A stretch of 64,000 bases of DNA from Chitinophaga rhizophila (GTDB lineage: Bacteria > Bacteroidota > Bacteroidia > Chitinophagales > Chitinophagaceae): contig NZ_JAICCF010000003.1 in the NCBI RefSeq assembly GCF_019492185.1, forward strand, positions 372,001 to 436,000, given 5' to 3'. Position numbers and translations under genes: made by a program. The notes under the pieces were generated by a model. It ran no database searches. It was not told where the DNA came from and saw nothing but the letters and a program-made list of their open reading frames with translations. Positions 8,604 to 17,693 of the stretch are shown here, piece after piece (positions within the stretch are counted from its first letter, which is position 1; each line of letters begins with the position of its first letter).

Positions 8604-8921
8604 TGGCGATTTCATCCGTAAAGGCATTCCGGATAGCCAGATCGGACAAAACCCGCCACCACAGGGCGTATTTCTACTTTTTGACAGTGCTGCGTAAAAG
8701 TACTTATTTGTTATTTTGATTATCTGAACTGATAAAGAAGAGGTTGTCTGCCAATGGTAACTGATACGGAAATAAGACTGTCTGAAACAATACCCGATCC
8801 CTGTAGTAATACGGAACAGTAGCCAGCTTCATATTCAGCCCCAACAGCAACTAAACCCACCACCTGTTCCTGATGTTGCTGCCCTCATGTCAATCATCTG
8901 CTGCTGAAATGCCGGAATTAG
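8604..8921. other. Gene-free stretch before metB
   Basis: Between repeat copy A and the promoter of the trans-sulfuration gene lie about 320 bases without a credible reading frame. No strong hairpin or repeat was recognised here. Confidence 0.5.
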
Positions 8922-8929
8922 TACCTTTG
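8922..8929 (+). promoter_or_regulatory. Candidate -7 box for the trans-sulfuration gene
   Basis: TACCTTTG, a perfect TAnnTTTG box, lies 46 bases before the start codon. The -33 region is not a clear TTTG. Confidence 0.45.
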
Positions 8930-8975
8930 GAACTTTCAGATGAACAAAATCGTATCATACTAAAATATTTCAGGC

Positions 8976-10115
8976 ATGAAGCTGGGAACTAAACTCATAC
9001 ACGCAGGCGTTACCCCTGATCCTTCTACAGGGGCTATTATGACGCCTATTTTTCAGACATCCACGTATGTGCAAAATGCACCGGGCGACCATAAAGGATA
9101 CGAATATGCCCGCACCCAAAACCCGACCCGCGACGCCCTACAGGCTGCGCTGGCTGCAATTGAAAATGGTACTCACGGCATCTCATTCGGTAGTGGCCTG
9201 GCTGCTACTGACGCCGTAATGAAACTACTCAATCCTGGTGATGAAGTGATTGCATCTAATGACTTGTATGGTGGCACTTATCGCATCTTTACCAAGATAT
9301 TTGAGCGTTATGGCATCAAGTTCCATTTTATCGGGATGCAGGATGCTGAAAACATCCGCCAGCATATTAACGCAAACACTAAGCTGATCTGGATAGAAAC
9401 ACCTACCAATCCGCTGCTTAATATCATCGACATCGCTGCCAGCGCAAAGATCGCTAAGGAACATAACCTGCTGCTGTGCGTTGATAATACCTTTGCTTCT
9501 CCCTATCTCCAGAATCCGCTGGACCTGGGCGCACATATCGTTGTACACAGCGCCACCAAATACCTGGGCGGTCACAGCGACGTGGTACATGGGGCTATCA
9601 TAGTAAAAGACGAAGCACTGGCCAAACAGCTCTATTTCATACAGAATAGCTGTGGTGCAGTGCCCGGTCCGCAGGATTGCTTCCTGGTACTCCGCGGACT
9701 AAAAACGCTGCATGTACGTATGCAACGTCATTGTGAAAACGGCGCTGCTGTAGCCAACTTCCTCCGCCAGCACCCGAAAGTGGCAAAAGTATACTGGTGT
9801 GGTTTTGAAGATCATCCTAACCACCATATTGCCAAACAGCAGATGAGAGACTTTGGTGGTATGATATCTTTCACACTGAAAGATGACAGCCAGGAAGCTG
9901 CTTTCAAAGTATTAAGCGGTACACACCTCTTCTCCCTGGCAGAATCGCTGGGCGGCGTAGAATCCCTGATAGGACATCCGGCCAGCATGACCCATGCCTC
10001 CATCCCACGGGAAGACAGGGTCGCCAACGGACTTGTCGATTCACTTATCCGCCTCAGCGTAGGTATTGAAGATGCAGAAGACCTGATCGCCGATCTCCAG
10101 AAGGCAATCGGATAA
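8976..10115 (+). CDS. Trans-sulfuration enzyme (cystathionine gamma-synthase/lyase type)
   Basis: The 379-residue protein is a PLP enzyme of the Cys/Met metabolism family. It shows YARTQNPTRDAL, FGSGLAAT, the PLP-aspartate strand LLLCVDNTFASPY, and the Schiff-base lysine in VVHSATKYLGGH (Lys195). The C-terminal SLGGVESLIGHPASMTHAS is typical of cystathionine gamma-synthase and cystathionine gamma-lyase. It acts in the cytosol on homoserine esters/cysteine or on cystathionine. The two activities cannot be separated reliably from the sequence alone, so no symbol is assigned. It is a single-gene unit ending in a long terminator. Confidence 0.92.
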   Translation: MKLGTKLIHAGVTPDPSTGAIMTPIFQTSTYVQNAPGDHKGYEYARTQNPTRDALQAALAAIENGTHGISFGSGLAATDAVMKLLNPGDEVIASNDLYGGTYRIFTKIFERYGIKFHFIGMQDAENIRQHINANTKLIWIETPTNPLLNIIDIAASAKIAKEHNLLLCVDNTFASPYLQNPLDLGAHIVVHSATKYLGGHSDVVHGAIIVKDEALAKQLYFIQNSCGAVPGPQDCFLVLRGLKTLHVRMQRHCENGAAVANFLRQHPKVAKVYWCGFEDHPNHHIAKQQMRDFGGMISFTLKDDSQEAAFKVLSGTHLFSLAESLGGVESLIGHPASMTHASIPREDRVANGLVDSLIRLSVGIEDAEDLIADLQKAIG

Positions 10116-10136
10116 CTACAACAGGTCATCTATCAT

Positions 10137-10194
10137 AAATGAATGCAGGAATTGCCCATAGCATTAGCTATCCCGGCAATTCCTGCATTCATTT
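10137..10194 (+). terminator. Long hairpin after the trans-sulfuration gene
   Basis: A perfect 20-bp stem (10137-10156 with 10175-10194) encloses an inner ATAGC/GCTAT stem. It begins 21 bases after the stop codon and ends in ATTTTA. Confidence 0.75.
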
Positions 10195-10490
10195 TAACAG
10201 CCAGCTATACCAGTCACTGCTCTGTAAACAGTTGTATATTAGTTGTACTTTTCAACACAATACCCCCCGGCAGTGTATAATTAACATGCACATACTACAA
10301 AAAACCAATGGCTCCGGAATCCCAAAGTACCGGCACTCTATCATCCTAATACTCACAATTATTCATTTTCAATTGACTATAATAGGTAATATATTATCTA
10401 TATAATTTGTTATAGTATGAACATCTTTCAGTATTTTTCGGCTTCCCGAGTAATGCATTCCCGACAACAGACTAAACCGAGTAGAACTAT
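10195..10490. other. AT-rich gene-free region
   Basis: About 300 bases of AT-rich sequence precede the TIGR02757 gene. No recognisable promoter pair, hairpin or gene was found. Confidence 0.45.
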
Positions 10491-11264
10491 ATGAAATTTG
10501 ACCAACTGAAGACCTTTCTGGACACAAAAGCGGTACAGTATAATACGCCTGACTTTATTCCGGGCGATCCTATCTCTATACCGCACCGGTTTACACAACT
10601 ACAGGACATCGAAATCTCTGGCCTGTTTGCCGCTATACTGGCCTGGGGCAATCGTACCACCATTATCAACAAGTGCACAGAACTGCTGCAGCTGATGGAT
10701 AATGCACCTTATGACTTTATCAAAAACCATAAGCCAAAGGAGAGGATGAAACTACTCCAGTTCTGCCACCGTACCTTCAATGGTGTAGACCTGATGTACT
10801 TTGTGGAGTTCCTGCAAGGCTACTACAATGACCTGACCTCACTCGAATTTGCCTTCAGCGGCCATATTACCGCCGAAGACGATACGGTAGAGAAGGCCTT
10901 GAAGGGCTTCCACCATATGTTCTTCCTGCCAGAACATCCTGAACGTACCCGAAAACATATTTCAACTCCGGCGAGAAATTCCGCCTGTAAAAGATTGAAT
11001 ATGTACCTTCGCTGGATGGTCAGGAAAGATGAAAATGGCGTGGATTTTGGACTATGGGACCACATTCAGCCTTCTCAGCTGGTTTGCCCTGTGGATGTAC
11101 ATGTAGGCAGAGTGGCCACCAGACTAGGTTTAATACCTGCTGCCAAATCAGATTGGAAAACAGCAATTGCCCTTACCGAGCAGCTCAGACAGCTGGACCC
11201 ATTAGACCCGGCTAAATACGACTTTGCATTGTTCGGGCTGGGAGTAATTGAAAAGTATGTTTAA
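10491..11264 (+). CDS. TIGR02757 family protein (DUF2400)
   Basis: The 257-residue protein carries the family segments FIPGDPISIPHRF, EISGLFAAILAWGNR and, near the C-terminus, PVDVHVGRVATRLGL. TIGR02757/DUF2400 proteins are cytosolic, widespread in Bacteroidota and uncharacterised. The PVDVHVGRVATRLG segment resembles the helix-hairpin-helix region of endonuclease-III-like enzymes, which hints at a nucleic-acid role but does not prove it. The end overlaps the longest possible start of the next gene. A shorter start of that gene leaves a 13-base gap, so the pair is probably one operon. Confidence 0.88.
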   Translation: MKFDQLKTFLDTKAVQYNTPDFIPGDPISIPHRFTQLQDIEISGLFAAILAWGNRTTIINKCTELLQLMDNAPYDFIKNHKPKERMKLLQFCHRTFNGVDLMYFVEFLQGYYNDLTSLEFAFSGHITAEDDTVEKALKGFHHMFFLPEHPERTRKHISTPARNSACKRLNMYLRWMVRKDENGVDFGLWDHIQPSQLVCPVDVHVGRVATRLGLIPAAKSDWKTAIALTEQLRQLDPLDPAKYDFALFGLGVIEKYV

Positions 11265-11277
11265 TAAATATAGCGCA

Positions 11278-12240
11278 ATGATGAAGCGATTTTTGGTGAC
11301 AATGGCAATGGGCGCCGTGCTGGCATTACCGGCAACAGCCCAGTATCAGGAAGAAAAAAGAGACTACGTAGACCTAAGCTACAATTTTCAGAAAGGACAA
11401 CAGTTTGAACTGAAACAGGAGAGTCGCAGCGAAACATATACTACCGTAAATGATATCATGCAACGCGTGACCCGCGATTTCAATAACACCATCGCTATTG
11501 AAGTCGAAGACGCCGCCGCCAATCATTTCTATCTGACATTCCGGTATAAAGAACTCAAATTCAACTTTAACGCCCGGAATCAGAACATCCTTGTTGATGC
11601 TGCCGTACCTAATGATAAAGAACCTTTCCAGGCTGCCCTGAAAAGCATTCTCGACCATCCCTTCACTGTTGATATCACCGGTTCCGGCTTTATCAATAAG
11701 ATTACCGGACTAGATGAACTACTGGATAAAGCAAGTGCCACTTTTTCCAAACTGAAGGAAGACGAACAGGAAGCATATAAGAAACTCATGAAAGACCAGT
11801 TTGGCACTGCTGCCTTCCGCTCCTGGCTGGAACAACTCCTGGTTATCTACCCGGTGCGTAGCATCAAAACCGGTACCCGCTGGGAAGAAACGGTGCCTAT
11901 CCGTACAGGACTCGTAGGCGATATAGACCTGTACTGGAACCTGCAAACCTGGGATGCCAGAACAGCAAAAATAGCCGGTACCGGAAAGGTGCATACCAAT
12001 AAAGTCGAAACCTTTACTATCGAAGACGGTATCACTGCTACCGCAGAAATTGACGGCGATATTATGGCTAACTACCTCATAGACCGCAATACAGGCTTAC
12101 CAAGCATCTGCGCACAGAATACCGAAATGAATGGTACCTACACCTACAAAGCCAATAAGGCCAAACGTATCAAGAAAGATATTAAGGTGCCGGTGAAGAT
12201 AGTGACCAACTCCTCTTACAAGATCAAACAAATGAAATAA
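11278..12240 (+). CDS. Secreted DUF6263 family protein
   Basis: From the ATG at 11278 (or 11281) the product has a clean signal peptide, MMKRFLVTMAMGAVLALPATAQ, which is why this start is preferred over the in-frame ATG at 11248 inside the preceding gene. The mature part of about 300 residues is beta-rich and shows FTVDITGSGFINKITGLDELL, YPVRSIKTGTRWEE and YLIDRNTGLPS, as in DUF6263 proteins. The function is unknown and the protein is expected in the periplasm. A perfect terminator follows at once. Confidence 0.75.
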   Translation: MMKRFLVTMAMGAVLALPATAQYQEEKRDYVDLSYNFQKGQQFELKQESRSETYTTVNDIMQRVTRDFNNTIAIEVEDAAANHFYLTFRYKELKFNFNARNQNILVDAAVPNDKEPFQAALKSILDHPFTVDITGSGFINKITGLDELLDKASATFSKLKEDEQEAYKKLMKDQFGTAAFRSWLEQLLVIYPVRSIKTGTRWEETVPIRTGLVGDIDLYWNLQTWDARTAKIAGTGKVHTNKVETFTIEDGITATAEIDGDIMANYLIDRNTGLPSICAQNTEMNGTYTYKANKAKRIKKDIKVPVKIVTNSSYKIKQMK

Positions 12241-12246
12241 CATACA

Positions 12247-12273
12247 AAAGGTCTCGTCTTAGACGAGACCTTT
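12247..12273 (+). terminator. Terminator after the DUF6263 gene
   Basis: AAAGGTCTCGTC pairs perfectly with GACGAGACCTTT around a TTA loop, starting 7 bases past the stop codon. Confidence 0.85.
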
Positions 12274-12287
12274 CTATTCTGAGTAAT

Positions 12288-12614
12288 ATGATACAATTAC
12301 TTCCGGAAACCACATTGCAATTATCAACAGATGCCGGATTACCATTAACTACCGGCGTTACCTATGACCAGTTCGAGGCTGCCCTCGCAGAAAAACTGGA
12401 ACAACTTATCAGTAACGACTTCCAGCAGTTTGTACTATTGCTGTATAAAGTAGACGTCTCTGAACATGCCATCCGGCAAGTACTGGAAGCCGACCTCTCA
12501 CCCGAAATATACCGGAAAATTGCCGCCCTGCTGATTGAAAGACAACAGGAAAAGATCCTTTCCCGTAAGCAATACAGCCAACCCCCGCCTGACGACGGAG
12601 AAGAGAAATGGTAG
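12288..12614 (+). CDS. Small conserved-looking protein, unknown function
   Basis: The 108-residue product is acidic and mostly helical, with a central amphipathic region (FEAALAEKLEQLISNDFQQFVLLLYKVDV) and a C-terminal tail ending PPPDDGEEKW. There is no signal peptide, membrane segment or known motif. Codon use matches its neighbours and the start lies 15 bases after a terminator. It overlaps nothing and converges on the fatty-acid hydroxylase gene four bases beyond. It is probably real, but its family was not recognised. Confidence 0.6.
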   Translation: MIQLLPETTLQLSTDAGLPLTTGVTYDQFEAALAEKLEQLISNDFQQFVLLLYKVDVSEHAIRQVLEADLSPEIYRKIAALLIERQQEKILSRKQYSQPPPDDGEEKW

Positions 12615-12618
12615 CCGC

Positions 12619-13284
12619 TTACGGCTTGTTGAACATCAGCTCTCTCACTTTCTCTTTGTCCTCTTTCTCTTTTTCCAGATCAAAACTTGTTCTGAAAATA
12701 TAATCCCACATACTGGAACTTACACCAAAACCCTTTTCATCTCCCTTGTAATGATGCAAATGGTGATTACGCCATAAAGGCTTCAGGAATTTTGCCGGTG
12801 GATTCCATGCGTGAATCGCATAGTGCATGCTTCCATAGATCAGATAACCCAGAATAAAGCCCGGGAAGAACATGAAAGTATACTCTCTCAGGAATATATA
12901 TTGTACACTGAAAATAATAGAAGCTAAAATGAGACTGGGCACCGGTGGCATGAATAAACGCTGCTTGTCACGAGGATACTCATGATGGTTGCCGTGCATA
13001 ACGTAAATGAATCTTCTGACCTTGGGGTTCTCGCTGCTAAAATGGAAAAGATAGCGATGCATCAAGTACTCAAATAACGTCCAGATAAACATTGCTCCGA
13101 AAAAAACAGTTGTAACACGTGTAATGCTAAAACCTAATGTAGTATTGCTGTAATACAACATGTAACTGATGATGGGGACATATAACGCCCAGATGACCAG
13201 GGGGTGTGTCTTGGTGAGCATCTCCAAATACCTGCTTTCAAATAATCTCGCCTGTCCCTTGTTCTTAATCTTATCAAACTTCAT
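12619..13284 (-). CDS. Fatty acid hydroxylase / sterol desaturase superfamily protein
   Basis: The 221-residue membrane protein has the full set of di-iron histidine motifs: HRYLFH, HGNHHEYP, HYAIH and HHLHHY. These are interleaved with four or more hydrophobic helices. The spacing is like that of fatty acid 2-hydroxylases, which hydroxylate acyl chains of sphingolipids or similar lipids. The C-terminal 30 residues are highly charged and cytosolic. Bacteroidota of this group make sphingolipids and hydroxylated lipids, which fits, but the substrate is inferred. Confidence 0.88.
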   Translation of the reverse strand: MKFDKIKNKGQARLFESRYLEMLTKTHPLVIWALYVPIISYMLYYSNTTLGFSITRVTTVFFGAMFIWTLFEYLMHRYLFHFSSENPKVRRFIYVMHGNHHEYPRDKQRLFMPPVPSLILASIIFSVQYIFLREYTFMFFPGFILGYLIYGSMHYAIHAWNPPAKFLKPLWRNHHLHHYKGDEKGFGVSSSMWDYIFRTSFDLEKEKEDKEKVRELMFNKP

Positions 13285-13882
13285 AACTCCTGTGTTTAAT
13301 GCGAATGAGTGCTTGTACGAATGATACGTTGGTTTCCTCTTTACAACCTTGATTTAGCCAAAAAACTGGTCCCGCCAATATTATGCCGATCTTAAGCATA
13401 TGGGGGCGATGTGAATATCTATTTTCAGTTACCGCACTGGCAACCAAATAACTATATTATTAACTATCAACTAATTGGGATGAGCCAAATGCGGCTATTC
13501 TATTGATTATTACTTGATAAAATATTATCACTTTACCACGATATATGCTATAAAACACCCGAAAATAGGCTAACTACCCGTAAATGCGTCGTCCTCACCT
13601 CGCTATTTGCAAAACACCTGGTCTGTCATTATGTTCAGTCAGACACCGCTGCAAATGACACCTACCATACTAACACGCAGCACATTACACGCCGCCAGCT
13701 ATTTCTTTTATCTGACGGTGAAACCACCGCCTACCCCTAACAAGTCACATGACAATCGGGGAGAATTTATCCCATCCCTAACCGGAACGCTGATATACCT
13801 CCCCGGAGATTAGCGCTACACTGTTTCTTAATAACGCATTTCCCTATATTTACAGGATCATACAACCAGAACCAACTACTTT
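13285..13882. other. 598-base gene-free region
   Basis: This AT-rich spacer lies between the hydroxylase gene and the FAH-family gene. The longest open frame inside it (13607-13813, plus) has atypical composition and no family resemblance. A TATATTTA sequence about 40 bases before the FAH-family start may be its -7 box. Nothing else was recognised. Confidence 0.5.
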
Positions 13883-14890
13883 ATGAAACTTGTAAGTTAT
13901 CTACGGGATGAAGCTGACCACCTGGCTATATTAATAGGCGACCAATTGTACAACACACAGGATCTGCACCCCAACCTGCCAGGCAATATGCAGATGTTCC
14001 TGCTCTCCTGGGAAGAAGTGATCGACCTGGCCCTGGAAATAGACGCACAGCTGAAAGCCGGAAAACATATCGGCGCAGCCAAACCGATCCCTTACCACTC
14101 AGTAGAGGTAATTGCACCGGTGCCATCTCCTACATCCTGCCGTGACGGTTATGCTTTCAGACAACACGTGGCCGCTGCAAGACGTAACCGCCGCGTAGAC
14201 ATGATCCCAGAGTTTGACGAGTATCCAATCTTCTACTTCACCAATCACAATGCAATACAAGGCCCCGGCGATGTATTGTGCATGCCCGACCATTTCGACA
14301 AACTGGACTTCGAATTGGAAGCTGCTATTGTGATCTGTAAATTCGGACGTAACATTCCCGCTGCTGAAGCAGATAAGTATATCGGCGGCTTTATGATCAT
14401 GAATGATATGAGCGCCCGCACTCTCCAGATGGAAGAAATGAAGCTTAACCTCGGACCTGCAAAAGGAAAAGACTTCAGCACCGTGATCGGGCCTATGCTC
14501 GTTACCCCTGATGAACTGGAACATTTGCTTATACCTGCCAAACCAGGGCATACCGGCAAGAACTATAATCTGAAAATGACCTGCCGTGTCAATGGCATAC
14601 AGGTAAGCGAAGGTAACATGGGCGATATGGACTGGACATTTGCAGAGATCATTGAACGCTGTGCTTACGGTGCCAATATATATCCCGGAGATGTAATAGG
14701 CAGCGGTACGGTAGGTACCGGATGTTTCCTCGAACTGAACGGAACCGGCAAACGCGAAAACCCGGATTACCAGGAACAATGGCTGCAACCCGGCGATGTA
14801 GTGGAAATGGAAATAGACGGCCTGGGTACGCTTACAAATACCATCGTAGCAGAAGAATCTGACTTCTCCATCCTGCGATTGAAAAAATAG
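13883..14890 (+). CDS. Fumarylacetoacetate hydrolase family protein
   Basis: The 335-residue protein has the FAH-family core: an acidic metal-binding ELEAAIVI segment preceded by DKLDF, then GGFMIMNDMSAR, KGKDFSTVIGPMLVTPDEL and GDVIGSGTVGTGC. These positions bind Mg2+ in FAH-type hydrolases and decarboxylases acting on beta-keto acids. It is the first gene of a two-gene unit with a flavin reductase family protein that begins 8 bases after its stop. That pairing suggests a catabolic pathway for an aromatic or keto acid, possibly tyrosine/homogentisate degradation. No dioxygenase is in the window to confirm it. Confidence 0.88.
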   Translation: MKLVSYLRDEADHLAILIGDQLYNTQDLHPNLPGNMQMFLLSWEEVIDLALEIDAQLKAGKHIGAAKPIPYHSVEVIAPVPSPTSCRDGYAFRQHVAAARRNRRVDMIPEFDEYPIFYFTNHNAIQGPGDVLCMPDHFDKLDFELEAAIVICKFGRNIPAAEADKYIGGFMIMNDMSARTLQMEEMKLNLGPAKGKDFSTVIGPMLVTPDELEHLLIPAKPGHTGKNYNLKMTCRVNGIQVSEGNMGDMDWTFAEIIERCAYGANIYPGDVIGSGTVGTGCFLELNGTGKRENPDYQEQWLQPGDVVEMEIDGLGTLTNTIVAEESDFSILRLKK

Positions 14891-14898
14891 TATACAAC

Positions 14899-15783
14899 AT
14901 GCAGATTATACCAGGACAGATAAAAACAGCTGCATTGCAAGGATATCTACAGGGCGCGGTAGCTCCCAGACCTATCTGCTTTGCCAGCACGGTTGATAAA
15001 GACGGTACGCCTAATCTGTCTCCCTTCAGCTTTTTCAACATATTCGGCAGCAACCCGGTAACACTGATATTCTCGCCTGCCCGCAGGGTACGTGATAATA
15101 CTACCAAACACACACTCGAAAACATCCTCGAAACAAAAGAGGTAGTGATCAATGTGGTAAATTATGCCATGGTGCAACAGGCATCATTGTCCAGTTGCGA
15201 GTATCCTAAAGGTGTGAACGAATTTGAAAAATCCGGATTTACGCCGGTGGCAGCCGAAAAGGTAAAGCCCTTCCGCGTAAAAGAAAGTCCGGTACAGTTT
15301 GAATGTGTAGTAAAAGAAGTACTCGAGCAGGGAACAGAAGGAGGCGCAGGAAACCTCATCATCTGTGAAGCTGTCATGATCCACATTAATGATAACATCC
15401 TTAACGAAGCAGGCAACATCGATCCACATAAGATCGACCTGGTAGCCCGTATGGGAGGCGATTACTACTGCCGGGCATCCGGTGGTGCCGTATTTGAGGT
15501 GGCAAAGCCCAATACATCCCTGGGGATAGGAATAGACGCATTACCATCATCCATCAGGCAAAGCCGCATCCTCACAGGCAATAACCTGGGTCAGCTGGCT
15601 AATGTACACGAACAACCTGTCATTGATCCTGCTTTTGAAGATGAACACCTGAAAAACATCTTCCAGTACTATAGTATTACGCCCGACGAAATGGAAAAAG
15701 AACTGCACCTTCATGCGCAGCAGTTACTGGAAAACGGGAAAGTACAGGAAGCATGGCAGGTATTGCTTGCCGGTGCGCAATAA
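14899..15783 (+). CDS. Flavin reductase family protein
   Basis: The 294-residue protein has an N-terminal split-barrel FMN-binding domain with GAVAPRPICFASTVDKDG, NLSPFSFFNIFGSNP and ETKEVVINVVN. These are hallmarks of the DIM6/NTAB flavin reductase family. The C-terminal 100 residues are an extension common in Bacteroidota members. It likely binds FMN and is translationally coupled to the FAH-family gene upstream. The substrate is unknown. A strong terminator ends the unit. Confidence 0.88.
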   Translation: MQIIPGQIKTAALQGYLQGAVAPRPICFASTVDKDGTPNLSPFSFFNIFGSNPVTLIFSPARRVRDNTTKHTLENILETKEVVINVVNYAMVQQASLSSCEYPKGVNEFEKSGFTPVAAEKVKPFRVKESPVQFECVVKEVLEQGTEGGAGNLIICEAVMIHINDNILNEAGNIDPHKIDLVARMGGDYYCRASGGAVFEVAKPNTSLGIGIDALPSSIRQSRILTGNNLGQLANVHEQPVIDPAFEDEHLKNIFQYYSITPDEMEKELHLHAQQLLENGKVQEAWQVLLAGAQ

Positions 15784-15806
15784 CAAATCATACCTTCTTA
15801 CATAAG

Positions 15807-15837
15807 AAAAGCCTCGTATCAGTGATACGAGGCTTTT
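15807..15837 (+). terminator. Bidirectional terminator
   Basis: A 14-bp perfect stem (AAAAGCCTCGTATC with complement, loop AGT) lies between the convergent flavin reductase and DUF4197 genes, with A/T tracts on both sides. Confidence 0.88.
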
Positions 15838-15857
15838 TATAATCAGTTCATCAGCGA

Positions 15858-16610
15858 CTATTTGCTGCTGCCAGCAGTGCTGCTGCCAAATACTTTCTTC
15901 AGCAGGTCAGTAGTTCTTGCAGCAGGATTAGCACGGATGTTAGCTTCTTCTTTTGCAATCTGGTCAAACAGTGCATTCACCGCCATTCCCGTTACATAGT
16001 CCTGCAAGTCAGGATTAGCCTTGTTGAATGTAGTAGGCAGTTTGTTATACGCTGTTACAATATCACCATAATATTTAGTAGCGCTGGTGCTATCCAGTGA
16101 TCCCTTAATTACCGGAGAAAACGCAGTTTTCAACTTGTCTGTCGTCTTTCCTTTGAAATACTCAGTAGCAGAATTATTACCGCCGGAGAGCAGCTTCAGG
16201 GCGTCAGTAATACTCATTTCCTTAATCGCATCTACAAAGATAGGAGCCGCAGAACCTACCGCTTTTTCCGCAGCACGGTTGATAGAAAGAATGGCTTTGT
16301 CCACCTGGCTGCCCAGTCCTACTGAACGCAGAGTGTTGCCTATTTTTACCGCATCTGGAGGTAATAACAGTTTATAGAGATCATTTCCAAAGAAACCATC
16401 AGTTTTGTTCAGGTTAGCAATACCATTCGCTACGCCTTTTGCCAGCGCTTCTTTGATGCCGTTACCAGCTTCAGATTGGGTTACATTGGAAGTACCACCT
16501 TTAGAGGCTACAGTATTGGCAGCTTCGCCTAATTTCTTTAGCAATTGCGCCTGAGTAGCGGGCACAAACGCTATTCCGGATAATAACAGCAGACATAGTT
16601 TCTTGTACAT
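15858..16610 (-). CDS. Secreted DUF4197 protein
   Basis: The 250-residue product has a signal peptide (MYKKLCLLLLSGIAFVPATQ). The body carries the DUF4197 pattern: GIKEALAKGVANGIANL, DALKLLSGGNNSATEYFKGKT and AVNALFDQIAKEEANIRANPAARTTDLLKKVFG. DUF4197 proteins are exported, alpha-helical and of unknown function. It is a single-gene unit converging on a shared terminator. No membrane segment follows the signal, so a periplasmic location is expected. Confidence 0.85.
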   Translation of the reverse strand: MYKKLCLLLLSGIAFVPATQAQLLKKLGEAANTVASKGGTSNVTQSEAGNGIKEALAKGVANGIANLNKTDGFFGNDLYKLLLPPDAVKIGNTLRSVGLGSQVDKAILSINRAAEKAVGSAAPIFVDAIKEMSITDALKLLSGGNNSATEYFKGKTTDKLKTAFSPVIKGSLDSTSATKYYGDIVTAYNKLPTTFNKANPDLQDYVTGMAVNALFDQIAKEEANIRANPAARTTDLLKKVFGSSTAGSSK

Positions 16611-16721
16611 AGACTGGATTGTTGTGGTTTTATATGCAAAATAGCAACAATATTTAATAAGCGCTACTATAAAGTTAGAACAAAAACCTACCCGGAAGTT
16701 TAAAGACGGACAAAAGCTTTT

Positions 16722-17555
16722 TTATTCATGTATCGCCAGCAGCGGAATATGTGTATGGAATGCCAGCTGAGCCGTACGACTACGTTTGAAGATGCTTTCA
16801 AATAAACCATGCTTACGGGGAATAGTCAGTATCAGATCAGCCTTTTCCCTATCGGCAAACTCCATAATACCTTCTACTACGTTGGAATGATCGATGAAAT
16901 GATATTTCGGATGATATCCTTCCAGCAATGTATCCAGCAACAGGCTGGCCTCTGGCGTCTCTGTACTCAGCCCTTTTCCGTCTTTGTCAATGTTCAGCAC
17001 ATGCAGTTCCGCCTGGAATACGCTTAGCAGGCGCTTCAGTGGGTACACCGGCGTGCTGGTACCTACCTTTTTGAAGTCACAGGCAAATACGATCTTCCTG
17101 ACCGGCCGGAAGGTAACTTCTGCTGGTATAATCAGCACAGGGCAGGAGGTGTGCTTTACTACATCAATAGTATTTGAACCTATCAGGATCTCCTCCAGCT
17201 GACTACCACCAGTAGTTCCCATGATGATCACATCAGCATGTTCCTCCTTACTGAGCGTGTCAATATTGGCAGCCAGCAGATTGTTATCTGCCCGGTACTC
17301 CAATACTACTCCCGGCGGCAAAGCCGGCAACAAATCCTGTTTCATACGTTCCAGCCCTTCCAGGCTGGCCGCTTTTAACTCGTTAGGATCAACCATGGGT
17401 ATGGAAGATGGCACATCCGGAACCGGCACTATCAGCTCATAGGCATGATAAAGCAGTATACGGGTGGTGCCCATCTGTTCAGCCAGTCCCAGCGCATAGC
17501 GGGCGGCATTATAAGCAGTAGCAGAAAAGTCTGTAGGTACTATGATGGTTTTCAT
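16722..17555 (-). CDS. Universal stress protein with two UspA domains
   Basis: The 277-residue protein consists of two tandem UspA domains. Domain 1 (about 1-145) starts KTIIVPTDFSATAYNAARYAL and ends with the nucleotide-binding pattern G-x2-G-x9-G-S in GTTGGSQLEEILIGS. Domain 2 (about 150-277) has lost this pattern, keeping only RKHGLFESIFKRS, so one ATP site per protein is likely. Such proteins are cytosolic and induced under stress. It diverges from lysS, with about 140 bases between the genes. No signal for regulation beyond that was seen. Confidence 0.9.
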   Translation of the reverse strand: MKTIIVPTDFSATAYNAARYALGLAEQMGTTRILLYHAYELIVPVPDVPSSIPMVDPNELKAASLEGLERMKQDLLPALPPGVVLEYRADNNLLAANIDTLSKEEHADVIIMGTTGGSQLEEILIGSNTIDVVKHTSCPVLIIPAEVTFRPVRKIVFACDFKKVGTSTPVYPLKRLLSVFQAELHVLNIDKDGKGLSTETPEASLLLDTLLEGYHPKYHFIDHSNVVEGIMEFADREKADLILTIPRKHGLFESIFKRSRTAQLAFHTHIPLLAIHE

Positions 17556-17659
17556 CGTGTTAGTTTTTTAAAAGCTGATGAATCCCGGTTGAGGGGGCTC
17601 ATATGTAATGAAAATTTGGTGCCAAACCCACGTTTCGCTCATTTCCCCCTTAAATCAAT

Positions 17660-17667
17660 TATTTTTG
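17660..17667 (+). promoter_or_regulatory. Candidate -7 box for lysS
   Basis: TATTTTTG matches TAnnTTTG 26 bases before the lysS start codon. Confidence 0.45.
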
Positions 17668-17693
17668 CACTCCATTATTGTAATCAGTAAGTC

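Noticed and set aside
8461..8649. A 62-codon minus-strand frame across RNA-like copy A
   Set aside because: The parts shared with other copies do not keep one reading frame (lengths differ by non-multiples of three) and there is no family resemblance.
10139..10405. 88-codon plus-strand frame after the trans-sulfuration gene
   Set aside because: Its first 55 bases are the two arms of the 20-bp terminator stem.
13607..13813. 68-codon plus-strand frame in the spacer before the FAH-family gene
   Set aside because: Composition is unlike the neighbours and no start signal or similarity is seen.
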